From positions 293,501 to 357,500 of the forward strand of contig JACKFA010000002.1 in assembly GCA_020632715.1 (NCBI GenBank): DNA of 64,000 nt, given 5' to 3'. A model generated the notes under the pieces. That model was not told the origin of the DNA. It did no database searches and saw only the letters and a list, made by a program, of their open reading frames with translations. The translations under genes and the position numbers were made by a program. Below are positions 41,940-50,839 of the stretch, in pieces. Positions within the stretch are counted from its first letter, which is position 1; every line of letters starts with the position of its first letter. This DNA is from Deltaproteobacteria bacterium. Its GTDB lineage: Bacteria; Myxococcota_A; UBA9042; PHBI01.

Positions 41940-43031
41940 TCACACGTTGAAGCGGAAGTGCATGACGTCGCCGTCGTGCACGACGTACTCCTTCCCCTCG
42001 ACGCCCATCTTGCCGGCGGCCTTGGCGCCCGCCTCGCCCCCGAGGCGCAGGAAGTCCTCGAGCTTGATGACCTCGGCGCGGATGAAGCCGCGCTCGAAGT
42101 CCGTGTGGATCACCCCGGCCGCCTGCGGCGCCTTCATCCCGCGCCGGATGGTCCACGCGCGGACCTCCTTCACGCCGGCCGTGAAGTACGTGATGAGCCC
42201 GAGCAGCGAGTACCCCTCGCGGATGAGCCGGTCGAGCCCGCTCTCCTCGAGCCCGAGCCCGTCGAGGAAGTCCTTCCGCTCCGCCGGGTCGAGGCTCGCG
42301 ATCTCCGCCTCGATCGCCGCCGAGATGATGACCACGCGCGCGCCCTCCTCCTCGGCCCGCGCCCGCACCTTCTCGCTGTGCGCGTTGCCGTCCGGGAGCG
42401 CCCCCTCCTCCACGTTGCACGCGTAGACGACGGGCTTCGACGTCAGCAGGAAGAGCGACCGGAACGCCTCCGCCGCCGCCTCCTCGTACGCGAACGTGCG
42501 CGCCGGCTTCCCCTCGCCGAGGTGCACGTCGAGCGCCGCGAGCATGTCCGCCTCGGGCTTCAGCGCCTTGTCGACCTTCGACTGCTTGTCGACCTTCTGC
42601 CGCCGCTTCTCGACCGTCTCCATGTCCTTCAGGAGGAGCTCGGTCTCGATGATCTCGATGTCTCCGATGGGATCGATGCGGTTCTCGACGTGGACGATGT
42701 TGTCGTCCTCGAAGCAGCGCACCACGTGCACGATCGCGTCGGTCGCGCGGATGTTCCCGAGGAACTGGTTGCCGAGCCCCTCGCCCTTGCTCGCGCCGCG
42801 CACGAGCCCCGCGATGTCCACGAAGTCGACCGTCGTCGGCACGATGTTCTGCGGCTTCACCACCGCCGCGAGCTGGCCGAGGCGCGCGTCCGGCACCGGC
42901 ACGACGCCCACGTTCGGCTCGATCGTGCAGAACGGGTAGTTGGCCGCCTCCGCCCCCGCCGCCGAGAGGGCGTTGAAGAGCGTCGACTTGCCCACGTTCG
43001 GGAGGCCCACGATGCCGAGCTGAAGCGCCAT
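41940..43031 (-). CDS. ychF: Redox-regulated ATPase YchF (Obg-family GTPase)
   Basis: A 363-residue cytoplasmic, ribosome-associated P-loop NTPase. Motifs are GLPNVGKSTLFNALS (G1), a DIAGLVRGASKGEGLGNQFL stretch (G3 and switch), CNVEEGALP (the altered G4 of YchF that favours ATP) and a C-terminal TGS-like domain (IRRGMKAPQAAGVIHTDFER, EGKEYVVHDGDVMHFRFNV). It is of normal length and fully conserved. It stands alone on the minus strand, and its stop lies 22 bp from the giant lipoprotein's stop, so the two converge. Confidence 0.97.
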   Translation of the reverse strand: MALQLGIVGLPNVGKSTLFNALSAAGAEAANYPFCTIEPNVGVVPVPDARLGQLAAVVKPQNIVPTTVDFVDIAGLVRGASKGEGLGNQFLGNIRATDAIVHVVRCFEDDNIVHVENRIDPIGDIEIIETELLLKDMETVEKRRQKVDKQSKVDKALKPEADMLAALDVHLGEGKPARTFAYEEAAAEAFRSLFLLTSKPVVYACNVEEGALPDGNAHSEKVRARAEEEGARVVIISAAIEAEIASLDPAERKDFLDGLGLEESGLDRLIREGYSLLGLITYFTAGVKEVRAWTIRRGMKAPQAAGVIHTDFERGFIRAEVIKLEDFLRLGGEAGAKAAGKMGVEGKEYVVHDGDVMHFRFNV

Positions 43032-43161
43032 CGCGCCACTCCTTCCGGTCGCCGCCGGTGTCTTGCCTGAACTCGCGCGCCCGCGTTCCGCAGGCGGCGC
43101 GCCTCATAGCAGATGCGCCCCCCGGAGGCCAGACCCCACCGCCCGCGCGGGCGTCACCGCG

Positions 43162-43947
43162 TCACCCCACGCGCGACAGGATGCTCTCGCGCCCGAACGT
43201 CCGCACCGCGAGCCACCACACCCCGACGTCGAGCGCCGCGAGCACCGCGCACGCGACCGCCATCACGCCCACCGTCAGGTAGATCTGCCCGACCAGCACC
43301 GCCACCCCCGTCGCCACCACCGGCAGGATCACGAGGCTCGCGATCGCCTGCGCCGTCCGCACGTCCGCCACCCGCGCCGACACCACGACCGCGAGCAGCG
43401 TGCTCAGCGCCGCGAGCAGCGGCATCGCCCCGAAGATCCCCACGATCCAGAGCGGCCGCAGCGCGTGCTCGACCACCCCCGGCGGCGACAGGAGCGCGAT
43501 CGTCCCGATCGCGAGCGCGAACTGCACGAGCCCGATGACCACGGCCGGCACGAGCGCCGCCACCGCCTTCCCGAGCACGAGCTCCCCCGTGCGCAGCGGC
43601 GTCGCGAGCAGCGGCTCGAGGCTCTTCGCCTCCTTCTCGCCGATGATGCTGTACGCGCCGATGACCACCGGCAGGAGCGTCGGCGTGAGGATGAGGTAGA
43701 GCATGTTCTGGTCGTTGATGAGCACCGCCACCGCCGCGCGCAGGTCGACCCCGGCGAGCTCGGGCGGCGGCACGAACCCCTTCGCCGCGAGCTCCCCGGA
43801 GAGCATCCCGCCCACCGCGAGCAGGCTCGCCGCCACGATCGCGACCATCAAGAGCGGCAGCAGCAGCATCGACACGAGCACCATCTTGTTCCGCCGCAGG
43901 TCGAGCACCTCGCGCTCCACCACGGCCCGCACGCGCGCCCCGTTCAC
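43162..43947 (-). CDS. ABC-2 type permease (NatB/CcmB-like)
   Basis: A 261-residue inner-membrane permease with six hydrophobic segments (LVSMLLLPLLMVAIVAASLL, ILTPTLLPVVIGAYSIIG, LVPAVVIGLVQFALAIG, MPLLAALSTLLAVVVSARV and others). The phrase IIGEKEAKSLEPLLATPLRT is the typical ABC-2 signature between helices 2 and 3. It pairs with the ATPase whose stop overlaps its ATG by four bases. The substrate is not evident. Confidence 0.9.
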   Translation of the reverse strand: MNGARVRAVVEREVLDLRRNKMVLVSMLLLPLLMVAIVAASLLAVGGMLSGELAAKGFVPPPELAGVDLRAAVAVLINDQNMLYLILTPTLLPVVIGAYSIIGEKEAKSLEPLLATPLRTGELVLGKAVAALVPAVVIGLVQFALAIGTIALLSPPGVVEHALRPLWIVGIFGAMPLLAALSTLLAVVVSARVADVRTAQAIASLVILPVVATGVAVLVGQIYLTVGVMAVACAVLAALDVGVWWLAVRTFGRESILSRVG

Positions 43948-44873
43948 GCCGCTCCCTCCCGCGCCCCGTCCGCCCCGACGAGGTCGAAGTACACCGCCTC
44001 GAGGCTCGGCCGCGCCGCCTCGACCCGCACGACCTCGCCCCCGGCGAGGACCACCGCCCGCACCACGTCCGGCGCGATCCCCTCCGGATCCTCCGTCACC
44101 ACCGCGATCTCCGGCCCGTCACCGCTCACCGACGCCGGCCCGAGCAGCGCCGACGCCGCCTCCCGCGCCGCTGCGCTGGGCGCCCGCAACGTCACCACGA
44201 GCCGCGCCCCGGCGAGCGCCCGCCGCAGCTCCGCGGGCGTCCCCATCCGCAGGATTGTGCGCTGCACAATGGCGATCCGATCACACAGGCGCTCCGCCTC
44301 ATCGAGATTATGTGTGCAAAGCACAATCGCCCGCCCGTCGGCGCGCAGCTCGGCGACGAAGTCGCGCACGACCCGCGCCGCCGTCGGGTCGAGCCCGCTC
44401 GTCGGCTCGTCGAGGAACACGACCTGCGGCTCGTGCAGCAGCGCCCGCGCGATGGCGAGCTTCTGGCGCATCCCCTTCGAGAACGAGCCGGCCTTGTCGT
44501 CCTTCCGGTCGCCGAGCCCGAGCAGCGCGAGGTAGCGCCCGATCCGCGCCTCGAGGTCGTCGACCCCGTGGAGCTTCCCGAAGAAGCGCAGGTTCTCGGC
44601 GGCCGTGAGCCGCGCGTAGAGCCCGGGCGTCTCGGTCAGGACGCCCACGCGCTGCCGCACGCCGTCGTCGTCCTCGCCGATCCGGCAGCCCGCGACGGTC
44701 GCGCGCCCCGCCGTCGGCGCGATGAGGGCCGTCAGCATGCGCACGGTGGTCGTCTTCCCGGCCCCGTTCGGCCCGAGCAGCCCGAACACCTCGCCCGCGC
44801 GCACGTCGAGGGACAACCCCGCGACGGCCACGCGCTCTCCGAACCGCTTCTCGAGCCCCTCGGCGACGATCAT
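43944..44873 (-). CDS. ABC transporter ATP-binding protein (CcmA/NatA type)
   Basis: A 309-residue ATPase of the ABC-2 exporter. Walker A is LLGPNGAGKTTTVRML, the signature region is GSFSKGMRQKLAIARALLHE, Walker B is VVFLDEPTSGLD and the H-loop His is in CTHNLDEAERLCD. The C-terminal extension is the usual NatA/DrrA-type regulatory domain. It is the first gene of a two-gene minus-strand operon. What is exported cannot be read from the sequence. Confidence 0.95.
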   Translation of the reverse strand: MIVAEGLEKRFGERVAVAGLSLDVRAGEVFGLLGPNGAGKTTTVRMLTALIAPTAGRATVAGCRIGEDDDGVRQRVGVLTETPGLYARLTAAENLRFFGKLHGVDDLEARIGRYLALLGLGDRKDDKAGSFSKGMRQKLAIARALLHEPQVVFLDEPTSGLDPTAARVVRDFVAELRADGRAIVLCTHNLDEAERLCDRIAIVQRTILRMGTPAELRRALAGARLVVTLRAPSAAAREAASALLGPASVSGDGPEIAVVTEDPEGIAPDVVRAVVLAGGEVVRVEAARPSLEAVYFDLVGADGAREGAA

Positions 44874-45019
44874 GCTCCACCCATACCGCGCGCGCCCCGT
44901 TCGCGCGACTCGGCCCGACCCGAACGCGGTCGTCGCTCGCCCGGATTCCCCTCGCTCTGCTATAGCAACCCGTCGCCGCGTCCCGCGGCCGCTCCCATCG
45001 CCCGCCGCGAGGCCGCTCC

Positions 45020-46354
45020 GTGGACGTCGTCACCTCCCAGCTCATCTCCCGCGTCGTCGCGCGCCCCGCCGCCCACCGCCCGCTCGGCTGGGCGCTGCGC
45101 CAGATCCTGAACCGCGGCGCCGTCCCCTTCGCCGCGCGCGACATCGAGCGCCTCGCCCGCCGCCGCCCGCGCACGTCGCCGCCCGCCGCGCCCGATCCCT
45201 TCCTCTGGCGCGACCCGGCCGTCGACCCCGCGGCCGCCCCCGACGGCCGCGGCCTCCTCGGCGGCGAGCTCGTCGCCGTGAAGGACAGCCTCGCCGTCCG
45301 CGGCGCCCCGCGCACCGACGGCACCGTGGACACCTCGCCCCCCGCCGACGCCGACGCCGCCCTCGTCGCCCGCGTGCGGGCCGCCGGCGGGCGCGTCGCG
45401 GGCGTCGTGCAGATGACCGAGCTCGGCGTCTGCGGCGTCGGCACGCAGCCGCACCAGGGCGTCCTCGACAACCCGGCCGCCCCCGGCTTCCACACGGGCG
45501 GCTCGAGCTCCGGCACGGCCGCCGCGGTCGCGGCCGGCCTCGCGCGCTACGGCGTCGGCACGGACGCCCTCGGCTCGGTGCGGATCCCCTCGGCCTTCTG
45601 CGGCCTCGTGGGCCTGAAGCCCACCCACGAGGCCCTCCCGCGCGACGGCTACGACAGCCTCGCCCCCTCGGTCGACATGCCGGGCCCGATGGCGCGTACG
45701 GTCGCCGATTGCGCGCGCCTCTGGCACGCCCTCGCCGCCACGCCAGAGCCCACCGACCCCGCGCCCGCCTCGGCCCTCCGCCTCGGCGTCGTCGACGAGC
45801 TCGCCGCCGTGCCGGTCGCAGACGCCGTCCGCCGCGCCGTGGCCGCCCGCCTCGGCGCCGTCGGCGCAGAGCTCGTCGCGGTGCGCGTCCCCGCCGCCAC
45901 CGAGGCGCCGTCGCTCTGCGCGCTCACGGCCGCCTTCGAGCTCGCGCGCCACCCGGACACCCCGCCGCGCGCGCCGTCGCCGCTCGTGCGCCTCGTCTAC
46001 GGCCTCGGCTCCGCCTTCACGCGCCTCGACTACGAGCGCGCGATGGCCCGCCGCCACACGCTGCGGGTCGCGGCCCTCCGCGCCCTCGAGCGCGTCGACG
46101 CCCTCGTCATGCCGACGACCGCCATCCCCGCGCCGGCGCGCACCCGCGACCTCGCGAAGGGAGGCATCGACGTGCCCCTCCTCCTCGCGGTCGGCGCCTT
46201 CACGCCGCTCGCCAACGCGACCGGGCTCCCGTCGATCGCCGTCCCGGCGGGGCGCGACGCCTGGGGGCGCCCGCTCTCCGTCATGCTCGTCGGCCGCCCG
46301 GGGGAGGAGGAGCGCCTCTTCGAGCTCGCCGCGGCGCTCGAGGCCGCCGCCTGA
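45020..46354 (+). CDS. Amidase (amidase signature family)
   Basis: A 444-residue amide hydrolase. The catalytic Lys88 is in VAVKDSLAVRG. The Ser-rich loop is GGSSSGTAAAVAAGLARYGV (cis-Ser near 163) and the nucleophile is Ser186 in GTDALGSVRIPSAFCGLVGL. It departs slightly from the classical GSDTGGS by having Ala-Leu before the Gly-Ser, which may shift substrate range. The substrate is unknown. There is no signal peptide, so it is cytoplasmic. It converges with the AgmX-domain gene with 6 bp between stops. TATAG precedes it as a plausible -10 site. Confidence 0.92.
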   Translation: MDVVTSQLISRVVARPAAHRPLGWALRQILNRGAVPFAARDIERLARRRPRTSPPAAPDPFLWRDPAVDPAAAPDGRGLLGGELVAVKDSLAVRGAPRTDGTVDTSPPADADAALVARVRAAGGRVAGVVQMTELGVCGVGTQPHQGVLDNPAAPGFHTGGSSSGTAAAVAAGLARYGVGTDALGSVRIPSAFCGLVGLKPTHEALPRDGYDSLAPSVDMPGPMARTVADCARLWHALAATPEPTDPAPASALRLGVVDELAAVPVADAVRRAVAARLGAVGAELVAVRVPAATEAPSLCALTAAFELARHPDTPPRAPSPLVRLVYGLGSAFTRLDYERAMARRHTLRVAALRALERVDALVMPTTAIPAPARTRDLAKGGIDVPLLLAVGAFTPLANATGLPSIAVPAGRDAWGRPLSVMLVGRPGEEERLFELAAALEAAA

Positions 46355-46360
46355 CCCCGC

Positions 46361-47140
46361 TCAGGGCGCAGGCGGCGCGTCGCCCGTGCTGAAGACGAAC
46401 GGGTACTGCACGGTGAGCTCGTCCGCCTCGGGCGGGTCGAACTTGAGCCCGCTCGTGACGTTCATGACGCAGCCCTCGAGGAGCGCGTGGTCGACGGTCG
46501 AGTCGGCGACGCTCACCCGGGTCACGCGCGCGATCCGCTCGTCCTCGCGCCCGGCCTCGGCCTCGCCCTCGGGCTGCGCGATGGTGAACGTGAGCTTGAG
46601 CTTCCCGGCGAGCTCCGGGCGCTCGCGGATCCACGCCTCGTAGCAGTCCTTGATCTGCGGCGTCGCCTCGGCCATCGCCGCGCGGATCCCGGTCGCGTCC
46701 GGCGCGTAGACGAGGCCCCCCTCCTCGCCGTCGCCGCCGGCCCCCGCGGTCGCGCCAGCCGAGTCGTGCGCGGCCTCCGCGGTCGCGCCCACCCCCTGGG
46801 CGAGCTGGACCCGCGGCATCAGCGAGCCCTCGCGCGCGAGCCGCGCCTCGACGGGCGGCATCGCCGTCGCCACCTGCGGCGCGCGCGCCGCCACGACCTC
46901 GCCTGGCGCCGCCTCCGCGGGCGACCCACCCGCCGGTGACGCTGCTGGCGCCGCCGTCTCCGAGGGCGGCGACGGCGTCGGCGTCGCGCGCGCGCCCACC
47001 GGATCGGGCGCCGTCGTCTCCCCGCCCGACGTCGCCGAGACGACGATCCCGACGGCCACCGCCACGGCGACGACGACCCCCGCGAGGAGCCACCAGACCG
47101 CGTTCCCCTGCTTCGTCGTCTCGTCCACGTCGCCCCCCAT
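46361..47140 (-). CDS. AgmX/PglI C-terminal domain membrane protein
   Basis: A 259-residue protein with one N-terminal membrane helix (AVWWLLAGVVVAVAVAVGIV), an Ala/Pro/Thr/Glu linker of about 110 residues, and a C-terminal TonB-like domain with two Cys (ATPQIKDCYEAWIRERPELA; LEGCVMNVTSGLKFDPPEAD). This Cys-bearing domain is the AgmX/PglI type of myxobacteria, associated with gliding and envelope machines. Function here is unknown. ATG 47140 gives a charged cytoplasmic N-terminus (MGGDVDETTKQG). It lies just downstream of the GMC oxidoreductase gene on the same strand. Confidence 0.88.
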   Translation of the reverse strand: MGGDVDETTKQGNAVWWLLAGVVVAVAVAVGIVVSATSGGETTAPDPVGARATPTPSPPSETAAPAASPAGGSPAEAAPGEVVAARAPQVATAMPPVEARLAREGSLMPRVQLAQGVGATAEAAHDSAGATAGAGGDGEEGGLVYAPDATGIRAAMAEATPQIKDCYEAWIRERPELAGKLKLTFTIAQPEGEAEAGREDERIARVTRVSVADSTVDHALLEGCVMNVTSGLKFDPPEADELTVQYPFVFSTGDAPPAP

Positions 47141-47147
47141 CCGCCGC

Positions 47148-48662
47148 CTACGCCGCGAGCCCGGCGAGCCGCCGGCTGAGCACATCCGACAGCGCCATGA
47201 TCGTCGCCTGCGGGTTCACCGCCGAGCCGCTCGGGAACAGCGCCCCGTCCATCACGTACACCCCGTCGACCCCGCGCACGCCGCCGTCGAGCCCGACGGG
47301 GCCGCGCCGCGGATCGGCCGAGATCCGGCACGAGCCGAAGAGGTGGTTGAACGTCATCTTGACCTGCCGCGGCCGGATCCGCCGGTCGAGCAGCGCCTCC
47401 GCCTCCCGCGGCGTCCCGAACCGCTCGGGCACGCCCGTCATCCCGGCGGACACGTAGCGCGCCCCGACCCCGAGGAAGCCGTCGACCGCGACCTTGAGCC
47501 CGCGCATGAGCGTGTGCACGTCGGCCGTCGGCACGCGCAGCGAGAGGCGCGGCCCCCCGCCGAGCCCGACGCGCACGCGCCCCCAGGCGTTCGCGCGGTA
47601 GACGAGCGCGACCACCGCGGCGTGCTTCATGTCGCCGAGCTCTCGCAGCCAGGGCTCCCCGACGCCGCCCCAGTTCACGCCGATGAGGCTCGGCGCAGCC
47701 CAGAGCGCCTCGTACTTGAGCCCGCGGATGTCCGGGCTGATGGCGCCCCAGCCCTGCGTCGCGCCGACCCAGGGATCGACGACCTCGTCCATGATCGCGA
47801 ACGCGCCGACCGAGATGTGCGCCGTGAGCGTGCCCCCGACGAGCCCGCGCCCCGAGATCCCGCTCCGGAGCAGGATGACCGGCGTGTGCGCCGCGCCCGC
47901 CGCGAGCACGACCCGCTTCGCGCGCACCCGGAAGCGCCCGCCGCGCCGCCAGGTGACCGGGTCGACGACGTGCCCGGAGACGCCCACCGCGCGGCCGCCG
48001 CGGAGGTCGACGCGATCGACGTGGCTACAGGTCATGACGTCGATGGCGCCGCGCTCCGCGGGCTCTCGAAGGTGCGACCGGTCGACCGACTGCTTCCGCC
48101 CCTCGTGGCAGCCCGTGATGCAGTCCGCGCACCCCTCGCAGCCGTGGACGGCGCGCGGGAGCGGCCCGTTGGGGACGCGCTGGTGAGACAGCGCGCGCTG
48201 CACGATCTCGTTTCGCCGCCCCATGACCGCGAGCGGCGTCGGCGCCACCCGGCACGCCCGAAAGACGCGCTCGAACGCGCGGTCGAGCTCGGCGCCGTCG
48301 AGCAATGGGCCGAGCCCGTCCTCGCGGGACCAGATCTCCCGCACCCACTGCGGGAGCTTCAGCATGATCGCCGAGTTCACGACGCTCGACCCGCCGACGC
48401 AGCGCCCGCCCATCGCGGGCCCCGGCGCGTCGCCCGCGACCATCCGGAGCCCGCCCTCCCAGTAGTAGCGCGCGAGGAAGAGCGGCGCCGCGCGCGTCAT
48501 GTCCTCGGGGCGCACGACCGGGCCCGCCTCGACCACGATCGTCCGGAGGCCGGCCTCCGCGAAGTTCGCGGCGGCGACGGCGCCCCCGGGGCCCGAGCCC
48601 ACGACGACCACGTCGCAGTCGACGTCGTAGCCGCTCCGGACGTCCTCGAGGCCGGCGATCAC
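47148..48662 (-). CDS. GMC-family FAD oxidoreductase
   Basis: A 504-residue flavoenzyme. FAD binding is shown by CDVVVVGSGPGGAVAAANFA and VVEAGPVVRPEDM. MGGRCVGGSSVVNSAIMLKL is the GMC signature 1 region. It includes the Cys cluster of one GMC branch, GCEGCADCITGCHEGRKQSV, and closes with FGSCRISADP, VYVMDGALFPSGSAVNPQAT and IMALSDVLSRRL. It would oxidise an alcohol, sterol or sugar and pass electrons onward. The GTG start at 48662 overlaps the stop of the small partner gene (GTGA), so the two probably form a complex. No signal peptide is visible. Confidence 0.9.
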   Translation of the reverse strand: MIAGLEDVRSGYDVDCDVVVVGSGPGGAVAAANFAEAGLRTIVVEAGPVVRPEDMTRAAPLFLARYYWEGGLRMVAGDAPGPAMGGRCVGGSSVVNSAIMLKLPQWVREIWSREDGLGPLLDGAELDRAFERVFRACRVAPTPLAVMGRRNEIVQRALSHQRVPNGPLPRAVHGCEGCADCITGCHEGRKQSVDRSHLREPAERGAIDVMTCSHVDRVDLRGGRAVGVSGHVVDPVTWRRGGRFRVRAKRVVLAAGAAHTPVILLRSGISGRGLVGGTLTAHISVGAFAIMDEVVDPWVGATQGWGAISPDIRGLKYEALWAAPSLIGVNWGGVGEPWLRELGDMKHAAVVALVYRANAWGRVRVGLGGGPRLSLRVPTADVHTLMRGLKVAVDGFLGVGARYVSAGMTGVPERFGTPREAEALLDRRIRPRQVKMTFNHLFGSCRISADPRRGPVGLDGGVRGVDGVYVMDGALFPSGSAVNPQATIMALSDVLSRRLAGLAA

Positions 48663-49132
48663 GAGGTCGCCCCCGGGGCGCTGCGCAGCGCGTCCGCGCG
48701 CACGGGGACGAGGCCGGCGCCGGGGTGATCGCAGCTCTTGTAGACGCCGAGGTGCGCCAGCACCGCCGGGTGGGAGAGGTAGATCATCGAGGTCGACTGC
48801 TTGAGCGCGTCGCCGAGGAACTTGAGCGGCGCGATCGGCGACGCGCGGAGGCGCTCGACGACGCGCAGCCGGCGCGCTGCCGAGAGGCGCGAGAAGCGCC
48901 CGAGCGCGGGCGCGAACCCGGCGCCGAGGAGCTCCATCGACGCGAAGAGCGCGAGCAGGAGGCGCCGCGACTCCGGCGGCAGCGTGAGGAACCATGAGCG
49001 CGCGCGGGCCACCATGTCGGCGTCGCGGTGGCTCGGCGCGCCGCAGTCGCTCTCGGGATAGAGCGCCTCGGACACGGCGCCGAACCCGGCGAGGGCCACG
49101 TCAAGCAGGCTGTCTTCGAGTCGGGCCTTCAT
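48659..49132 (-). CDS. Small partner of the GMC oxidoreductase
   Basis: A 157-residue helical protein coupled to the oxidoreductase by a four-base overlap. It resembles the small subunits that accompany such GMC enzymes (LTLPPESRRLLLALFASMEL, FSRLSAARRLRVVERLRASP, MIYLSHPAVLAHLGVYKSCD), which helps maturation or cofactor loading in gluconate 2-dehydrogenase-type complexes. The match is by pattern and neighbourhood. No Tat or Sec signal is clear. Confidence 0.75.
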   Translation of the reverse strand: MKARLEDSLLDVALAGFGAVSEALYPESDCGAPSHRDADMVARARSWFLTLPPESRRLLLALFASMELLGAGFAPALGRFSRLSAARRLRVVERLRASPIAPLKFLGDALKQSTSMIYLSHPAVLAHLGVYKSCDHPGAGLVPVRADALRSAPGATS

Positions 49133-49251
49133 CGCGCTGCTCCCTCTGGCCCGCGAAGTATAGGCGGTTCCGCCGGTTTGGCGAGCCGGCGGTGACGACC
49201 ACGCCGTGCACGCGAGGTTGCGCTCGCCGGGCTCATCGAGTAAACGGCGGC

Positions 49252-49275
49252 CAATCGTTGCCGCAGCAATGATTG
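49252..49275. promoter_or_regulatory. Candidate EctR operator
   Basis: CAATCGTTGC and GCAATGATTG form a 24-bp inverted repeat (nine of ten pairs) around CGCA, in the AT-richer leader 52 bp ahead of the aspartokinase ATG. MarR-type EctR repressors bind such pseudopalindromes at ectoine promoters. The matching regulator gene is at 56050-56559. The link is inference. Confidence 0.55.
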
Positions 49276-49327
49276 TGTTTGCATTCAACGGCGCCATCCC
49301 GGCGCGCTCCCCGGAATCAGGAACCTC

Positions 49328-50839
49328 ATGTCTGCCGACCCCGACAGTCGTTGGCTCGTCCTCAAGTTCGGCGGCACCAGCGTCGCCACTCCGGCCCGCT
49401 GGCGCCGCGTCGCCGCCGCCGCCCGCCGCGCCCTCGCCTCCGGACACCGCCCCATCCTCGTCTGCTCCGCCGTGGCCGGCGTGACCGACGCGCTCACCGC
49501 GCTCGCCGACGCGATCGCCCGCGGAGACGACAGCGCCTCCGCGCTCGCCCGCGTCGAGTCCCCGAACCGTCGCCTCGTCGCCGCCCTCGGCGTCGGCTCC
49601 CTCGAGGACATCGCGCCTCGCGAGCTCGCCGCCCTCCGCGCCGCCGCGGCGGCCCCCACCCTCGACGCCCCCGCGCGCGCCGAGCTCCTCGCCCTCGGCG
49701 AGCTCTTCTCGACGCGCATCGGCGCCGCCTTCCTCGCGACCGCCGGCTTCACGCCGCGCTGGGTCGACGCGCGCGACCTCCTCCGCGCGGCCCCGCCCCA
49801 CGACGGCGCCACCGAGGCCGACGTCTTCCTCGCCGCGCGGGCCGTCCCCGATCCCGACGACGCCCTCGCCGCCGAGCTCGCCCGCGGTGACCACGACGTC
49901 GTCATCACGCAGGGCTTCCTCGCCCGCGACGACGCCGGCCGCACCGTGCTCCTCGGGCGCGGCGGCTCCGACACGTCGGCCGCCACGATCGCCGCGCGCG
50001 TCCGGGCCGCGGGGCTCGAGATCTGGACGGACGTCCCCGGGCTCTTCACGGTCGACCCGCGCCTCCACGACGACGCCCGCCTCATCGGCGCCCTCGACCA
50101 CCGCGAGGCCGAGGTGCTCGGCGCGCTCGGCGCGAAGGTCCTCCACCCGCGCTGCCTCGCCCCGCTCCGCGCCCAGGCGATCCCCGTGCGCATCGGCTGG
50201 ACCGACCGCCCCGACGTCCCCGGCACGCTCATCGCCTCGCGCGGCGCCGCCGCCGATCCCGGCGTGAAGGGCATCGCCACGCGGCGCGGCCTGTGCCTCG
50301 TCACGGTCCACCGCGACCCCGAGTGGCAGCCGGTCGGCTTCATGGCCGCCGTCGCCGGCGTCTTCCGCCAGCACGGGCTCTCGATGGATCTCATCGCGAG
50401 CTCGCCCGCCACGATCCGGGTGACCGTCGACCCCGCGGCCTTCCCGAGCGCCGAGGACGGGCTCGACCGCCTCCTCGACGACCTCCGCCGCCTCACCGAT
50501 CACGTCGAGGCCGAGACGGGCCTCGCCTCGGTCAGCATCGTCGGGCACGGCGCCGCCGCCGACGCGCCGCACTTCGCGGCCGCCTTCGTCGACGCCGGCG
50601 TCGAGCGCGCCCACCTCACCTGCCACGCGGGCGACGACACGCACGTGACCTGGGTCGTCGACGCCGACGCCGCGGCGCCCCTGGCCGCCGCCCTGCACGA
50701 CGCCCACCTCGCGCGCGTCGCGCTCTCGCCGGGCTTCGGGCCCGCCTGGCGCGCGCTCACGACGCCTGCCGCGAGCCCGAGCCCCGGCCCGAGCCTCGTG
50801 CCGGCGAACGCGGCGACGCGGCGGGGGGCGAGCGCGTGA
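49328..50839 (+). CDS. ask: Aspartate kinase, ectoine-specific (Ask_ect)
   Basis: A 503-residue enzyme that phosphorylates aspartate, feeding aspartate semialdehyde to ectoine synthesis. Motifs are VLKFGGTSVATPARWR at the N-terminus, LLALGELFSTRIGAAFL, LLGRGGSDTSAATIAARVRA and EVLGALGAKVLHPRCLAPLR. The regulatory part has ACT features (VTVHRDPEWQPVGFMAAVAG, QHGLSMDLIASSPATIRVTV). Being inside the ect operon it is the specialised, less feedback-inhibited isozyme. Its stop overlaps the ectA GTG (GTGA). The likely operator lies upstream. Confidence 0.93.
   Translation: MSADPDSRWLVLKFGGTSVATPARWRRVAAAARRALASGHRPILVCSAVAGVTDALTALADAIARGDDSASALARVESPNRRLVAALGVGSLEDIAPRELAALRAAAAAPTLDAPARAELLALGELFSTRIGAAFLATAGFTPRWVDARDLLRAAPPHDGATEADVFLAARAVPDPDDALAAELARGDHDVVITQGFLARDDAGRTVLLGRGGSDTSAATIAARVRAAGLEIWTDVPGLFTVDPRLHDDARLIGALDHREAEVLGALGAKVLHPRCLAPLRAQAIPVRIGWTDRPDVPGTLIASRGAAADPGVKGIATRRGLCLVTVHRDPEWQPVGFMAAVAGVFRQHGLSMDLIASSPATIRVTVDPAAFPSAEDGLDRLLDDLRRLTDHVEAETGLASVSIVGHGAAADAPHFAAAFVDAGVERAHLTCHAGDDTHVTWVVDADAAAPLAAALHDAHLARVALSPGFGPAWRALTTPAASPSPGPSLVPANAATRRGASA

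Noticed and set aside
44255..44272. Inverted repeat TTGTGCGCTGCACAA as an operator
   Set aside because: It lies inside the ABC ATPase coding sequence, in conserved codons, and is probably chance.
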